Assembly: GCF_022230885.1 (NCBI RefSeq)
Contig: NZ_JAKGCT010000001.1
Coordinates: forward strand, 294,053 to 358,052
Origin: Paenalcaligenes niemegkensis
GTDB taxonomy: Bacteria > Pseudomonadota > Gammaproteobacteria > Burkholderiales > Burkholderiaceae_B
Direction of reading: 5' to 3'
Length of the DNA stretch: 64,000 nt
Below, one piece after another: positions 11,051 through 20,244 of the stretch. Positions within the stretch are counted from its first letter, which is position 1. Every line of letters starts with the position of its first letter. The notes beneath the pieces are model-generated. The model was not told the DNA's origin. It worked only from the letters and a program-made list of their open reading frames with translations, and ran no database searches. The position numbers were made by a program, and so were the translations under genes.

Positions 11051-12205
11051 TTAATAAGAGTGGGAAGAGTCCTCGACTGACTCTGGTGTTACTTTCCCGC
11101 CCATTACCTTATATACCCATGATGTATACATCACGATAATAGGAAGAAAGAAGGCTGAAATCAGCAGCATTATCCACAAGGAAAAATGGCTGGCCGAGGC
11201 GTCATAGATAGTTAAGCTGGAATTGGGCTGGGTTGACGAAGGAAGCAAGAACGGGAACAACGAAAACCCAAAGGTAAGCACGACGCCGACAACGGAAGCC
11301 GACGAGCAGAACACGGCTAGCAATCCACTGCGCCGGCCTACCAGGACAATCGCCAGCAACATACCTGCGACAGCGGTAACAGGTGCCGCCCACATCCACG
11401 CATAACTGTCATAATTTGACATCCACCCACCGGCGCTAACGGTTACCGTCTTCGCCAGAGGATTAGAAAAGCTGTGCACCAAAGCGGCGTTCTCAATGGT
11501 ATAGCCCGGTATCGAAGTTGCTATCCACCAGCCTGCGAGTACGAACAATGCCATGCTCAGCAATCCTGTATAGATAGCCCATCGTTTAGATTTCCTGGCG
11601 ATTGAACCCTCTGTTTTCCAGCTAAGTACCACCGCTCCCTGAAAGGCCAGCAACAGCACGCTGATGACACCACACAACAGTGGAAACGGCATAAACAAAG
11701 CAAAAAAGCTGCCATCATACATAGGGCGCAACGTACTCTGTTCAAAGCCGAAGGGGGCGCCGACAATCACGTTGCCAACTGCAACCCCAAAAACCAAAGC
11801 CGCAACAATGCCTGTAGCACACCAGATTGAGTCCCAGCGTGAACGCCAAACAGCCGATGTCATTTTGCTTCGATACTTAATGGCAACAGGCCTTAAGATC
11901 AAGGCCACCAGCAGAAGCATCATGGCCAGGTAAAAACCCGAAAAAGCCATCGCATAAAGCAAAGGCCAGGCAGCAAACACCAGTGCACCGGCCACAATCA
12001 GCCAGACCTGGTTGCCTTCCCAAACCGGACCAATGACATTAAATAGCACCCGCCGCTCACGGTCATCGTTGGTCACAACCGGCAATAACATGGCAATACC
12101 TAAATCGGCCCCGTCCATTACCGCAAATGCCGCCAACAGCACACCCAATAGCAGCCACCAGACCACCCTGAGCGTGTCGTAATCGAGAAGAATTAAAGCG
12201 TCCAT
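11051..12205 (-). CDS. cydB: Cytochrome bd ubiquinol oxidase subunit II
   Basis: A 384-residue integral membrane protein starting MDALILLDYDTLRVVWWLLLGVLL, with about eight or nine membrane segments and the conserved DGADLGIAML and GPVWEGNQVWLI segments near residues 30 and 60. With CydA it forms the high-affinity quinol oxidase reducing O2 to water under microaerobic conditions. It follows cydA by 9 bases. Confidence 0.95.
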   Translation of the reverse strand: MDALILLDYDTLRVVWWLLLGVLLAAFAVMDGADLGIAMLLPVVTNDDRERRVLFNVIGPVWEGNQVWLIVAGALVFAAWPLLYAMAFSGFYLAMMLLLVALILRPVAIKYRSKMTSAVWRSRWDSIWCATGIVAALVFGVAVGNVIVGAPFGFEQSTLRPMYDGSFFALFMPFPLLCGVISVLLLAFQGAVVLSWKTEGSIARKSKRWAIYTGLLSMALFVLAGWWIATSIPGYTIENAALVHSFSNPLAKTVTVSAGGWMSNYDSYAWMWAAPVTAVAGMLLAIVLVGRRSGLLAVFCSSASVVGVVLTFGFSLFPFLLPSSTQPNSSLTIYDASASHFSLWIMLLISAFFLPIIVMYTSWVYKVMGGKVTPESVEDSSHSY

Positions 12206-12214
12206 GAGTTTTCC

Positions 12215-13792
12215 TTATTCGGCACCCAAAAGGCGGGCTGAAGGTGTTAATGGAACAGCTGGCGCCTCAGCGTCGCTATCTTCGGGACCGCTACGAATGG
12301 AATGCAGCATGACTTTCACACCCACCACGGCCAATGCCGCATAAAGTGCCAGGAAAATTGTCAAACTTATCGCCAGGTCTGTAATGCTCAAGCCAGAGGC
12401 CGCGTAATACGTAGGCAGAACGCCTTCGATAATCCAGGGCTGACGACCGAACTCGGCCACAAACCAGCCGCACTCAATGGCCACCCAGGGAAGCGGTAGC
12501 GTCCAGACGGCGACCTTCAGGAAACGTCTGGAGTAAGTAATACGATCCGTTGTCGCCAAGAAGAAAGCCACAATGAAGAAGGCAATAAAGTACATACCTA
12601 AGCCCACCATGACCCTGAAGGTCCAGAATAAGGGGGCAACTTGCGGCACGGTGTCCCAAGCGGCTTTGTCGATGTCGGCATCGGTGGCCTGGCCTATATC
12701 ACTAAGGTGCTTTTTAAGCAGTAATGCATAGCCTAAGTCGCGCCAATGCTCGTCAAACACAGCCCGTGCCTCGTCATTAGACGTATCTGCGCGCACTTCC
12801 TGCAACGCCTCATAAGCCACTAACCCATTGCGGATGCGAACTTTCGCATGATCTACCAGATCGCTAATACCCAGCATCGGCGTGGTTAATGAACGGGTGC
12901 CTATTATGCCCATCACCCATGGGATTTCCACTGCCAGACTATTGCTGCGCGAAGCCTGATTGGGAATCGCGAACGCATTGAAGCTGGCAGGCGCCGGCTC
13001 GGTTTCCCACATAGCTTCCAGCGACGCAATTTTCATTTGTTGGTGCTCGGTGGTCAAATAACCACTCTCGTCTCCCAATACGACAACCGACAGTGCTGAA
13101 GCCAAGCCAAAGCTAGCTGCCACCACCATGGAACGCCGGGCAATCTCGATGTGACGGCCACGCAGAACATACCAGGCGCTAATACCCATTACAAAGACAG
13201 CGCCCAGAACATAACCCGCACTAACAGTATGTACAAACTTGGCTTGAGCCACCGGATTGAAAATAACGGCAACAAAATCGTTGAGTTCCATACGCATCGT
13301 TTCGGGGTTGAAATAGGCCCCCACCGGATTTTGCATCCAGCCATTTGCAATAAGAATCCACAACGCTGAAAAGTTCGTGCCAATAGCAACCAGCCAGGTG
13401 ACTATCAAATGGCCCACTTTAGACAACCGGTCCCAGCCAAAAAAGAACAGCCCGACAAAGGTAGCCTCAAGGAAGAAAGCCATTAAACCTTCAATGGCCA
13501 GAGGCGCACCGAAGATATCACCTACATAATGGCTGTAATAGGCCCAGTTCATGCCGAACTGAAACTCCATCACGACACCCGTAGCGACACCCAATGCAAA
13601 GTTGACCCCGAACAGCTTGCCCCAGAATACGGTCATCCGACGCCACACTTCGTGACCGGTCATGACATACACGCTCTCCATAATGGCTATCAACGCAGCC
13701 AGGCCTAAAGTGAGCGGGACAAACAAGAAATGAAACATCGCTGTAAAAGCGAATTGCAATCGAGAAAGCGTGACGACATCCATATCGATCAT
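12215..13792 (-). CDS. cydA: Cytochrome bd ubiquinol oxidase subunit I
   Basis: A 525-residue membrane protein that carries the haem b558, b595 and d ligands. The start contains LSRLQFAFTAMFHFLFVPLTLG, in which the conserved His near residue 22 is a haem ligand. GWMQNPVGA near 150 and a long region after KIASLEAMWETEPAP fit the long-Q-loop class. The ATG at 13792 overlaps the regulator's stop codon (ATGA) and has GGAGG six bases upstream, so translation of the two is coupled. Confidence 0.95.
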   Translation of the reverse strand: MIDMDVVTLSRLQFAFTAMFHFLFVPLTLGLAALIAIMESVYVMTGHEVWRRMTVFWGKLFGVNFALGVATGVVMEFQFGMNWAYYSHYVGDIFGAPLAIEGLMAFFLEATFVGLFFFGWDRLSKVGHLIVTWLVAIGTNFSALWILIANGWMQNPVGAYFNPETMRMELNDFVAVIFNPVAQAKFVHTVSAGYVLGAVFVMGISAWYVLRGRHIEIARRSMVVAASFGLASALSVVVLGDESGYLTTEHQQMKIASLEAMWETEPAPASFNAFAIPNQASRSNSLAVEIPWVMGIIGTRSLTTPMLGISDLVDHAKVRIRNGLVAYEALQEVRADTSNDEARAVFDEHWRDLGYALLLKKHLSDIGQATDADIDKAAWDTVPQVAPLFWTFRVMVGLGMYFIAFFIVAFFLATTDRITYSRRFLKVAVWTLPLPWVAIECGWFVAEFGRQPWIIEGVLPTYYAASGLSITDLAISLTIFLALYAALAVVGVKVMLHSIRSGPEDSDAEAPAVPLTPSARLLGAE

Positions 13793-14352
13793 GACTGGCC
13801 TCCGGAACCAACGTTTTTGCGGACTTTACCGACTAAACCCAATACCTTTTGTACTTTAGTGCCCAGTTTCATCAAGCTCTGCAACGTTTCTGGAGGCAAG
13901 TCATGGATTTCGTCAAACCAATCCGTGGCTAATTCAATGAGCGCCAACATATCACTAATGCGCTGTTGCTCGTAGGCCTCCCGCTCGCCCTCAGGTTTTT
14001 CCATGAGGATACTGCGTAATAGAGTCAGCGTGGGGTCAATCTCTCGTTTACGCTTTTCTTCAACCAGAATATGAAAAATTTCCCAAACATCTTTGGGTGA
14101 CTCAAAATACTCACGCCTGTCCCCGACCTTATGCACCATTTGCACCAAACGCCAGGACTGCAGCTCCTTCAGACTCATGCTGACATTGGAACGTGAAATT
14201 TTCAGGCTATCAGCAATATGCTCGGCATTTAATGGATCAGGCGATAAAAAGAGCAATGCGTATATTTGGCCCACCGTACGATTGACGCCCCAGCGCCCTC
14301 CCATTTCGCCAAAATGCAAGACGAAGCGCTCTGCCTGCGGATCAAGATTCAT
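13789..14352 (-). CDS. GbsR/MarR-family transcriptional regulator of the cyd operon
   Basis: About 187 residues. Residues 20-95 form a winged helix (GQIYALLFLSPDPLNAEHIADSLKISRSNVSMSLKELQSW) typical of GbsR-type MarR proteins, and the C-terminal helices probably form the dimer interface. I choose ATG 14352, not GTG 14355, because GAAGG then has proper spacing. It is the first gene before cydABXDC with a 4-base overlap, so it very likely controls that operon and itself. A perfect palindrome lies 16 bases upstream of its start. The effector is unknown; redox state or oxygen limitation is a guess from context. Confidence 0.85.
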   Translation of the reverse strand: MNLDPQAERFVLHFGEMGGRWGVNRTVGQIYALLFLSPDPLNAEHIADSLKISRSNVSMSLKELQSWRLVQMVHKVGDRREYFESPKDVWEIFHILVEEKRKREIDPTLTLLRSILMEKPEGEREAYEQQRISDMLALIELATDWFDEIHDLPPETLQSLMKLGTKVQKVLGLVGKVRKNVGSGGQS

Positions 14353-14367
14353 CACAGCCTTCTTTTG

Positions 14368-14385
14368 TTTCAGTAATTACTGAAA
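14368..14385. promoter_or_regulatory. Perfect palindromic operator upstream of the GbsR-type regulator
   Basis: TTTCAGTAATTACTGAAA is an exact 18-base palindrome. A further half site, CAGTAA at 14389-14394, continues the pattern, so CAGTAA/TTACTG units occur three times in 27 bases. It lies just upstream of the regulator gene that leads the cyd operon, on or next to its promoter. Likely the autoregulatory binding site. Confidence 0.65.
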
Positions 14386-14518
14386 TAACAGTAAAAAACA
14401 AATCATAACGCTACTGAATGTTTTAGACAAGAAACACCCATAGCCATATACGTCTTGTATCGCCCACTCAATCTCCCAAAGACCAGCTAAAATAAACCAT
14501 CCCGACTACAATCGAATC

Positions 14519-15505
14519 ATGAAACCGCAAGCCCACACCACCCACGAAGCGCTCGCCTCGGCAGCACGCACCTTTCAGACTGAAATCAGCGCCCTGAATG
14601 CTCTGAAAAATCGCCTCGACCACGATTTCGTCGATGTCGTGGAAATGCTACTGAACTGCCAGGGCAGAGTGGTGGTTACCGGTATCGGAAAATCCGGGCA
14701 TATAGCTCGGAAGATAGCGTCTACGCTGGCGTCAACCGGTACCCCTGCTTTCTTCATGCACGCAGCAGAAGCCCTGCACGGTGATCTGGGCATGATCACT
14801 GGTCAAGATATCGTCATCGCTATTTCTTATTCGGGCAAAGCTCAAGAACTGGTAACCATCCTGAATGTAATAAAACGCATGGGGGCACGGCTTATCGCCA
14901 TTACTGGTCACCCTGATTCAGAATTGGCGCAAAACGCAGACTTGCACCTGAACGCACAGGTCGAATATGAGGCCTGCCCGCTAAACCTCGCTCCTACCGC
15001 CAGCACCACGGCGTCACTTGTATTAGGGGATGCCATCGCAGTTGCTTGTCTGGAAGCTCGCGGCTTTAGCCAGGAAGACTTCGCACGCTCTCACCCTGGC
15101 GGGGCCCTCGGACGGCAGCTTCTTACCTATGTGCGCGATATTATGCGTAAAGGCAATGCTTTACCCCTTGTGAATGAGCACACACTGGTACCTGAAGCTC
15201 TCGCCGAAATGTCAGCCAAAGGCATGGGCATGGCTATCGTCGTAGACCAGAAGCAGCGGCCTATAGGCATCTTTACTGACGGCGATCTACGTCGTCTTAT
15301 CCGTCGAGAAGGAGACATCCGCAACGTAGAAATACATGAAGGCATGACCCCCAACCCCAGGCATATATCAGCCCATTCCCTCGCCATCGAGGCAGCGGGC
15401 ACCATGGATGCGAACCGCATCAACCAAATGCTCGTAGTTGGCGAAGATGGCCAGCTGCAGGGGGCCCTGCACATGCACGATCTACTCGCGGCGAAGGTAA
15501 TATAA
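14519..15505 (+). CDS. kdsD: Arabinose-5-phosphate isomerase
   Basis: This 328-residue protein interconverts ribulose-5-phosphate and arabinose-5-phosphate, the first step to Kdo for lipopolysaccharide. The SIS domain (about 35-190) has VVTGIGKSGHIARKIASTLASTG and AISYSGKAQELV. RSHPGGALGR near 190 is the family hallmark. A pair of CBS domains follows (about 210-328; GIFTDGDLRRL). It starts the plus-strand kdsD-kdsC-lptC-lptA-lptB unit, and its stop codon directly abuts the kdsC ATG. It is divergent from the cyd regulator. Confidence 0.95.
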   Translation: MKPQAHTTHEALASAARTFQTEISALNALKNRLDHDFVDVVEMLLNCQGRVVVTGIGKSGHIARKIASTLASTGTPAFFMHAAEALHGDLGMITGQDIVIAISYSGKAQELVTILNVIKRMGARLIAITGHPDSELAQNADLHLNAQVEYEACPLNLAPTASTTASLVLGDAIAVACLEARGFSQEDFARSHPGGALGRQLLTYVRDIMRKGNALPLVNEHTLVPEALAEMSAKGMGMAIVVDQKQRPIGIFTDGDLRRLIRREGDIRNVEIHEGMTPNPRHISAHSLAIEAAGTMDANRINQMLVVGEDGQLQGALHMHDLLAAKVI

Positions 15506-16108
15506 ATGAGTAATACACTGACACCACAACACCCGGCCGAAGCGCTGCTATTAGCGAAAATCAGTTCCGACGTCCAGAACCGGCTCCGCGATATACGTTT
15601 AATGGTTTTTGACGTAGACGGTGTGCTCACCGACGGCAGGCTCTGGTATAACGAACACGGCGAAGTCTTTAAATCGTTTCACGCCCTCGATGGGCATGGC
15701 CTGCGGCTGCTTGACGAAAGCGGCATACGCGTTGCCTTGATTACCGGACGCGAAGGCCCTATTGTGGCTCGTCGGGCAGCCGAACTCGGTATTGCGGAAG
15801 TTCATCAGGGCGTACGCAATAAAGCCGATGTACTCCACGACATGGCGCAACGTCTGGGACTGGGCTTTTCGGAAATCGGCTATATGGGCGACGATATTAT
15901 CGATATCACCGCCATGCAGCGCGTGGGCTTTGCTGCCAGTGTGCCCAACGCCCCTACCTACATCTCTCAAATCACCCATTGGGTCTCCAGCAAGCCTGGC
16001 GGTTCTGGGGCTGCGCGTGAATGCTGTGACCTGATCCTGGCCAGCCAGCATAAGCTGGGCGCCTTCCTGAACGCAAAACCGCTAAGCACTACTGGTGCCA
16101 TTCAATAG
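15506..16108 (+). CDS. kdsC: 3-deoxy-D-manno-octulosonate 8-phosphate phosphatase
   Basis: A 200-residue HAD-superfamily enzyme that dephosphorylates Kdo-8-phosphate. The nucleophile motif MVFDVDGVLTDGRL is near residue 33, ALITGREGPIV near 75 supplies the Thr, and GYMGDDIIDI near 128 binds Mg2+. The N-terminal extension of about 25 residues is slightly longer than in E. coli KdsC. Start codon immediately follows the kdsD stop. Confidence 0.95.
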   Translation: MSNTLTPQHPAEALLLAKISSDVQNRLRDIRLMVFDVDGVLTDGRLWYNEHGEVFKSFHALDGHGLRLLDESGIRVALITGREGPIVARRAAELGIAEVHQGVRNKADVLHDMAQRLGLGFSEIGYMGDDIIDITAMQRVGFAASVPNAPTYISQITHWVSSKPGGSGAARECCDLILASQHKLGAFLNAKPLSTTGAIQ

Positions 16109-16116
16109 AGCCTCTC

Positions 16117-16725
16117 ATGCGCGAACGCCTTCCCGCCCTCGTCTCGATTCTGCTGCTAATTGTATTGGTGGGAGGAACATGGTGGGCTGCCGATTACACC
16201 CAGCGCGCTATTGAAGTAGACCCGGCGCGTCGTGCCACTCACGAACCCGACTCATGGGCACAGCACTTCACGCTGGTACGCAGCAATGAGCTCGGTATCG
16301 CGATTAACCGGCTGGAAGGCGATTACATGCTGCACTATCCCGACGACGACTCCTACGAAATCACTGTCGCTCGCGCTGTAGGCAATCGGGCAAACTCACC
16401 TATCACTGTTGCCACCTCGGACACAGCCGTCATGGATCAGGATGGCGCCCGTATCACAATGCAGGGAAACGCCCACGTACATCGCCTGCCCGATGCAGAA
16501 CGCAAGGCTCTGGACGTTAATAGCGAGATACTGATCGTGTTGCCGGACGAAGATGTGGTCTACACCGATATTCCTGCCGTTGTGGTAAACGGAAATTCGA
16601 CCATGCGCGGCAAAGGCATGCGCTACGACAACAATACCCGCCAACTTGAAGTTTTCTCGGCCTCAGACGTTAAAATATCCGGCCAGGACCGTCAAGAACG
16701 ACGAGCCAACTCCTCTAATAATTAA
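16117..16725 (+). CDS. lptC: LPS export component LptC
   Basis: A 202-residue bitopic inner-membrane protein. One N-terminal helix (LVSILLLIVLVGGTWWAADY, residues 6-25) is followed by a periplasmic beta-jellyroll domain (about 45-190). It links the LptB2FG transporter to periplasmic LptA. It lies 8 bases after kdsC and 10 bases before lptA. Sequence conservation in LptC is low, so the call rests on topology, length and the kdsC-lptC-lptA-lptB order. Confidence 0.9.
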   Translation: MRERLPALVSILLLIVLVGGTWWAADYTQRAIEVDPARRATHEPDSWAQHFTLVRSNELGIAINRLEGDYMLHYPDDDSYEITVARAVGNRANSPITVATSDTAVMDQDGARITMQGNAHVHRLPDAERKALDVNSEILIVLPDEDVVYTDIPAVVVNGNSTMRGKGMRYDNNTRQLEVFSASDVKISGQDRQERRANSSNN

Positions 16726-16735
16726 GCCAACTGCC

Positions 16736-17380
16736 ATGAACCTCGCGCCATCTCTATCGACTCTTACGTCACGACTGCCTCGCTCAGGCTGGTCAAAGCT
16801 TTGCGTAGTCCTGGCCCTGGGCCTTAGCTGTGCGGGGCTAAGTGCACAATCCACAGAGCCCGAAGTCGAGCCCGACACCTTGATTTTGTCCGATACGCTG
16901 CACTACGACGATGTCAAAAAAGAAAGCGTGTTTGAAGGCAACGTCATCATGACCCGTGGCATGCTTATCTTGAATTCCGATCACCTCACCATGCGAGAAG
17001 ACGCAGAAGGCTTTCAGTACGGCACGGCTACCGTCAGCAAAACTGACCGCGTGCGCGTGCGCCAGGAAAAACCCGAAAAACATGAGGTTGTTAAAGCTGA
17101 AGGCTTAAGGGCAGAATACAACAGCAAAACTGACGAGCTCATCATGATCGGCCAAGCCATTATTACTCGTTATGTATGTGGCAAGCCCTTTGACAACATC
17201 CAGGGCGATCGGGTCATTTATCATCAAGACACTGACACCTACGAAGCGTTTGGCGGTGCCCAGTCAGCCGCTGCAAACCAGCGGGTCAGATCCGTGGCTC
17301 GGCCACGTGCCAAAGCCGACGCCGCCTTAGCCGAGTGTGAAAACAAATCGGGGCAAGCCGCCTCTTCTGCACAACCATAA
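16736..17380 (+). CDS. lptA: LPS transport periplasmic protein LptA
   Basis: A 214-residue protein. I start it at ATG 16736 (MNLAPSLS), ten bases after the lptC stop. An earlier in-frame start would lie inside lptC. A Sec signal peptide (about residues 20-39, VVLALGLSCAGLSAQ) is followed by the OstA-type beta-jellyroll. Its strands include LILSDTLHYDDVKKESVFEGNVIMTRG and LRAEYNSKTDELIMIGQAIITR. LptA bridges the periplasm and carries LPS from LptC to LptD. Confidence 0.93.
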   Translation: MNLAPSLSTLTSRLPRSGWSKLCVVLALGLSCAGLSAQSTEPEVEPDTLILSDTLHYDDVKKESVFEGNVIMTRGMLILNSDHLTMREDAEGFQYGTATVSKTDRVRVRQEKPEKHEVVKAEGLRAEYNSKTDELIMIGQAIITRYVCGKPFDNIQGDRVIYHQDTDTYEAFGGAQSAAANQRVRSVARPRAKADAALAECENKSGQAASSAQP

Positions 17381-17389
17381 GCATCACCC

Positions 17390-18166
17390 ATGACCACCAA
17401 CTCTCACTCTCCCCACCGCACTCAATCTGGCAGTCTTCGTGCTGTAGGCCTAAGTAAAACCTACGGTAAACGCACCGTCGTAAAAGACGTTTCGATCGCG
17501 GTCGACAGTGGCGAAGTAGTGGGCCTTCTAGGACCTAACGGCGCTGGAAAAACCACCAGTTTCTACATGATTGTGGGCATTATCCACGCAGATTCGGGCC
17601 GCATAGAGATCGACGGCACCCCTATTGCCGGCCTTCCCATGCACAAGCGTGCCCAGCTGGGCCTATCGTATTTGCCTCAGGACGCCTCGGTGTTCAGGCG
17701 CCTTACCGTCGAGCAAAACATTCGTGCAGTGCTTGAACTGCAATACGACGAAAACGGCAAGCGCTTCGACTCCGCCAAAATTGCTCAGCACCTGGAACAA
17801 TTAATTGACGAGCTGCAAATTGCTCACATTCGTAGCAGCACCGCCCTGTCACTGTCTGGCGGCGAACGCCGTCGCGTCGAAATAGCCCGGGCACTGGCGA
17901 CTCAGCCGCGCTTTATTTTGCTTGATGAGCCTTTTGCCGGCGTTGACCCGATTGCAGTCATCGAAATTCAACGTATTGTGCAGTTTCTGAAATCTCGCAA
18001 TATCGGCGTGCTCATTACTGACCATAACGTACGTGAAACCCTGGGCATTTGTGATCGCGCCTATATCATCAGCGAAGGCACTGTATTAACCAGCGGACAT
18101 CCGAACGAAATTATTAACAACGAAGCCGTGCGTAAAGTGTACCTGGGCAAAAACTTCAAAATGTAG
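17390..18166 (+). CDS. lptB: LPS export ABC transporter ATP-binding protein LptB
   Basis: A 258-residue cytoplasmic ATPase powering LPS extraction from the inner membrane together with LptF/LptG, which are not in this window. Walker A GPNGAGKTT at 48-56, signature LSGGERRRVEIARAL near 152 and Walker B FILLDEPFAGVDP near 172 are intact. The C-terminus VRKVYLGKNFKM is typical. It is followed not by rpoN, as in many Proteobacteria, but by a 152-base gap and hpf. Confidence 0.96.
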   Translation: MTTNSHSPHRTQSGSLRAVGLSKTYGKRTVVKDVSIAVDSGEVVGLLGPNGAGKTTSFYMIVGIIHADSGRIEIDGTPIAGLPMHKRAQLGLSYLPQDASVFRRLTVEQNIRAVLELQYDENGKRFDSAKIAQHLEQLIDELQIAHIRSSTALSLSGGERRRVEIARALATQPRFILLDEPFAGVDPIAVIEIQRIVQFLKSRNIGVLITDHNVRETLGICDRAYIISEGTVLTSGHPNEIINNEAVRKVYLGKNFKM

Positions 18167-18318
18167 AAAGCAAGGCAAGTTTAATTGACGCAAGTCATTC
18201 CCAAAAGCCGGGTCTTGGGTATACTGGATGTGTACAAACTGCAGGGAGGGCATCAACGTTTTATACCGTTAATCTCTGCGCATAATTGCGCATCTTGTTC
18301 TCACAGGAGAGCCTTCTT

Positions 18319-18645
18319 ATGAACCTGAGCATCACTGGTCACAATCTAGAAGTCACCGCTGCAATGCGTGATTATGTCGAAAGCAAAATTGGCCGTATCG
18401 CCAGACATTTTGATAGCGTAGTCGGCATCCAGGTCATACTCTCAGTCGAGCGGGTCAGGCATACTGCTGAAATCACCCTTCGGGTCGCGGGCAAAGATAT
18501 ACATTGTGCCGCCACCGAAGAATCCATGTACGCCGCTATCGATTTGCTGTCCGACAAGGTCGAACGACAGATCGTCAAGACGAAATCCAAAGCATTTAAT
18601 CATGCTCATGCCCCCCATAAGCGCATGGAAGAAGCCACCCTCTAG
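18319..18645 (+). CDS. hpf: Ribosome hibernation-promoting factor, short form
   Basis: This 108-residue protein starts at ATG 18319, preceded by AGGAGA with 8-base spacing. MNLSITGHNLEVTAAMRDYVESKIGRIARHFD is the conserved start. The beta-alpha-beta-beta-beta-alpha fold binds the 30S decoding region and, in the short form, promotes 100S dimers. The usual proteobacterial neighbour order lptB-(rpoN)-hpf-ptsN is kept apart from the missing rpoN. Confidence 0.93.
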   Translation: MNLSITGHNLEVTAAMRDYVESKIGRIARHFDSVVGIQVILSVERVRHTAEITLRVAGKDIHCAATEESMYAAIDLLSDKVERQIVKTKSKAFNHAHAPHKRMEEATL

Positions 18646-18700
18646 CTGCCAAGATGCAGATTTGTCTAGCGTTCTACTGCTACACTAGACATACTGATTA

Positions 18701-18726
18701 GCCCCGTCTTTATGCGGGGCTTTATT
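18701..18726 (+). terminator. Intrinsic terminator after hpf
   Basis: GCCCCG (18701-18706) pairs with CGGGGC (18715-18720) across an 8-base loop, followed by TTTATT. It lies between hpf and the ptsN start at 18793. Confidence 0.85.
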
Positions 18727-18792
18727 AATTGTCTCGTTTCGTATGTAATGGCGCTTAACCAGCACTCATGCATTCGCCCTATAATAGTCACT

Positions 18793-19281
18793 ATGAATCT
18801 ATTGTCGCGTATTCTGCCATCCACTAATGTGGTGCTAGATCTGGTCGCAACCAGCAAAAAGCGGGCTTTTGAACAAGCAGGCTTACTCTTTGAAAACCAT
18901 CACGGCATTGCACGTACCGTGGTTTTTCAAAGCCTGATCTCTCGAGAGCGTTTGGGCTCTACCGCCCTGGGCCACGAGGTCGCGGTTCCTCATGGGCGTA
19001 TCAAAGATCTCAAAGAGCCGGTAGCTGCGTTTATTCGCCTGGCTGACCCAGTGCGCTTTGACGCCTGCGATGGCCGCACAGCCAGCTTGCTCTTCGTCCT
19101 GCTCGTGCCCGAAACCGCCACCCAGGTACACCTGGACTTACTGGCTGAGATCGCACGCCTCATGTCTAACCCCGATCTTCGTCATGCACTTAACACCGAA
19201 ACCGATCCAGCTGTGGTACACCGCCTGTTGACCGGAACGGCCGAGGCTAAAAACGATGTTAACGATACAAGAGCTGGTTAG
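18793..19281 (+). CDS. ptsN: PTS IIA-like nitrogen regulatory protein
   Basis: This 162-residue protein starts at ATG 18793 (MNLLSRILPSTNVVLDLVATSKKRAFEQAGLLF). A longer upstream reading would run through the terminator and is rejected. The phospho-acceptor His lies in STALGHEVAVPHGRI near residue 67. EIIA-Ntr is the last protein of the nitrogen PTS relay and regulates potassium and metabolic functions by its phosphorylation state. It overlaps hprK by 26 bases. Confidence 0.92.
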   Translation: MNLLSRILPSTNVVLDLVATSKKRAFEQAGLLFENHHGIARTVVFQSLISRERLGSTALGHEVAVPHGRIKDLKEPVAAFIRLADPVRFDACDGRTASLLFVLLVPETATQVHLDLLAEIARLMSNPDLRHALNTETDPAVVHRLLTGTAEAKNDVNDTRAG

Positions 19282-20191
19282 CGACAACACCGATCGAGTC
19301 ACTTTTAAATGGCTTGCCGGAGAACAGGCTGCCACCCACATTATTCTTGATCCAGGTATGGCCTCAGCCGACCTGGTCGGTCACTTAAACCTGATACACC
19401 CTGCACGTATTCAGGTTTTCGGCCTTGAAGAGCTCTCGTACTACACACGCTTTGACATCAAGCGGCGCCAACACCATCTTGACGACCTTGCCTTGGGTGG
19501 CGTTCCCGCCATCATCGTTGCCAGTGGTGCCGACGCGCCCCCAGACCTCGTCTCTTTTTGCGCCCAGCATCATGTACCGCTGCTGGCAACACCGCTTGAT
19601 GCCGCTGAACTTATAGACCAGCTACGCATCTATTTAAATAAGCGCCTTGCACCAAAAACCATTTTGCACGGCGTCTTTCTGGATGTCTTGGGCTTAGGCG
19701 TATTAATTACCGGCGAGTCTGGACTCGGAAAAAGCGAACTGGCGCTCGAGCTCATCTCACGCGGTCATGGGTTGGTTGCTGATGATGCAGTCGAGGTTTC
19801 ACGCACGTCCCCTAACGTAATCGAAGGTCAGTGCCCTCCGCTGTTGCAAAATTTACTTGAAGTCCGGGGCTTGGGCTTGCTCGATATTCGTACCATTTTT
19901 GGCGAAACCTCAGTACGGCGTAAAATGAACCTGAAGCTTATCGTTCACCTGGTGCGAGCCAATCCCGACAATTTCGAACGTTTGCCCGTGCAAGACCGTA
20001 CCGAATCAATTTTAGGTGTGGATATACTGCAGGTTATGCTGCAAGTCGCGGCTGGACGCAACCTGGCGGTTCTGGTCGAAGCCGCAGTGCGTAATACCAT
20101 CCTGAACATTCGTGGCATCGACACCATGGGTGAATTCATCGAGCGACAAGCCTTGGCAATTATGGAAAGCACCCGTCAAGCTAACGAGTAA
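19256..20191 (+). CDS. hprK: HPr kinase/phosphorylase
   Basis: A 311-residue bifunctional enzyme that phosphorylates and dephosphorylates HPr on Ser-46. Walker A GESGLGKSE is at 153-161. The HPrK signature region LLEVRGLGLLDIRTIFGE is near residue 202. The start lies inside the end of ptsN, indicating translational coupling. ptsN-hprK-rapZ is the expected betaproteobacterial cluster. EI and HPr are not in this window. Confidence 0.95.
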   Translation: MLTIQELVSDNTDRVTFKWLAGEQAATHIILDPGMASADLVGHLNLIHPARIQVFGLEELSYYTRFDIKRRQHHLDDLALGGVPAIIVASGADAPPDLVSFCAQHHVPLLATPLDAAELIDQLRIYLNKRLAPKTILHGVFLDVLGLGVLITGESGLGKSELALELISRGHGLVADDAVEVSRTSPNVIEGQCPPLLQNLLEVRGLGLLDIRTIFGETSVRRKMNLKLIVHLVRANPDNFERLPVQDRTESILGVDILQVMLQVAAGRNLAVLVEAAVRNTILNIRGIDTMGEFIERQALAIMESTRQANE

Positions 20192-20244
20192 TATTCCCCT
20201 GTTATGCTTGAGCGGTCCCATCATCAAGTGGAATCACTGTAACA

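Noticed and set aside
18712..18792. Earlier in-frame start for ptsN
   Set aside because: It would begin within the hpf terminator stem. The ATG at 18793 gives the normal family N-terminus.
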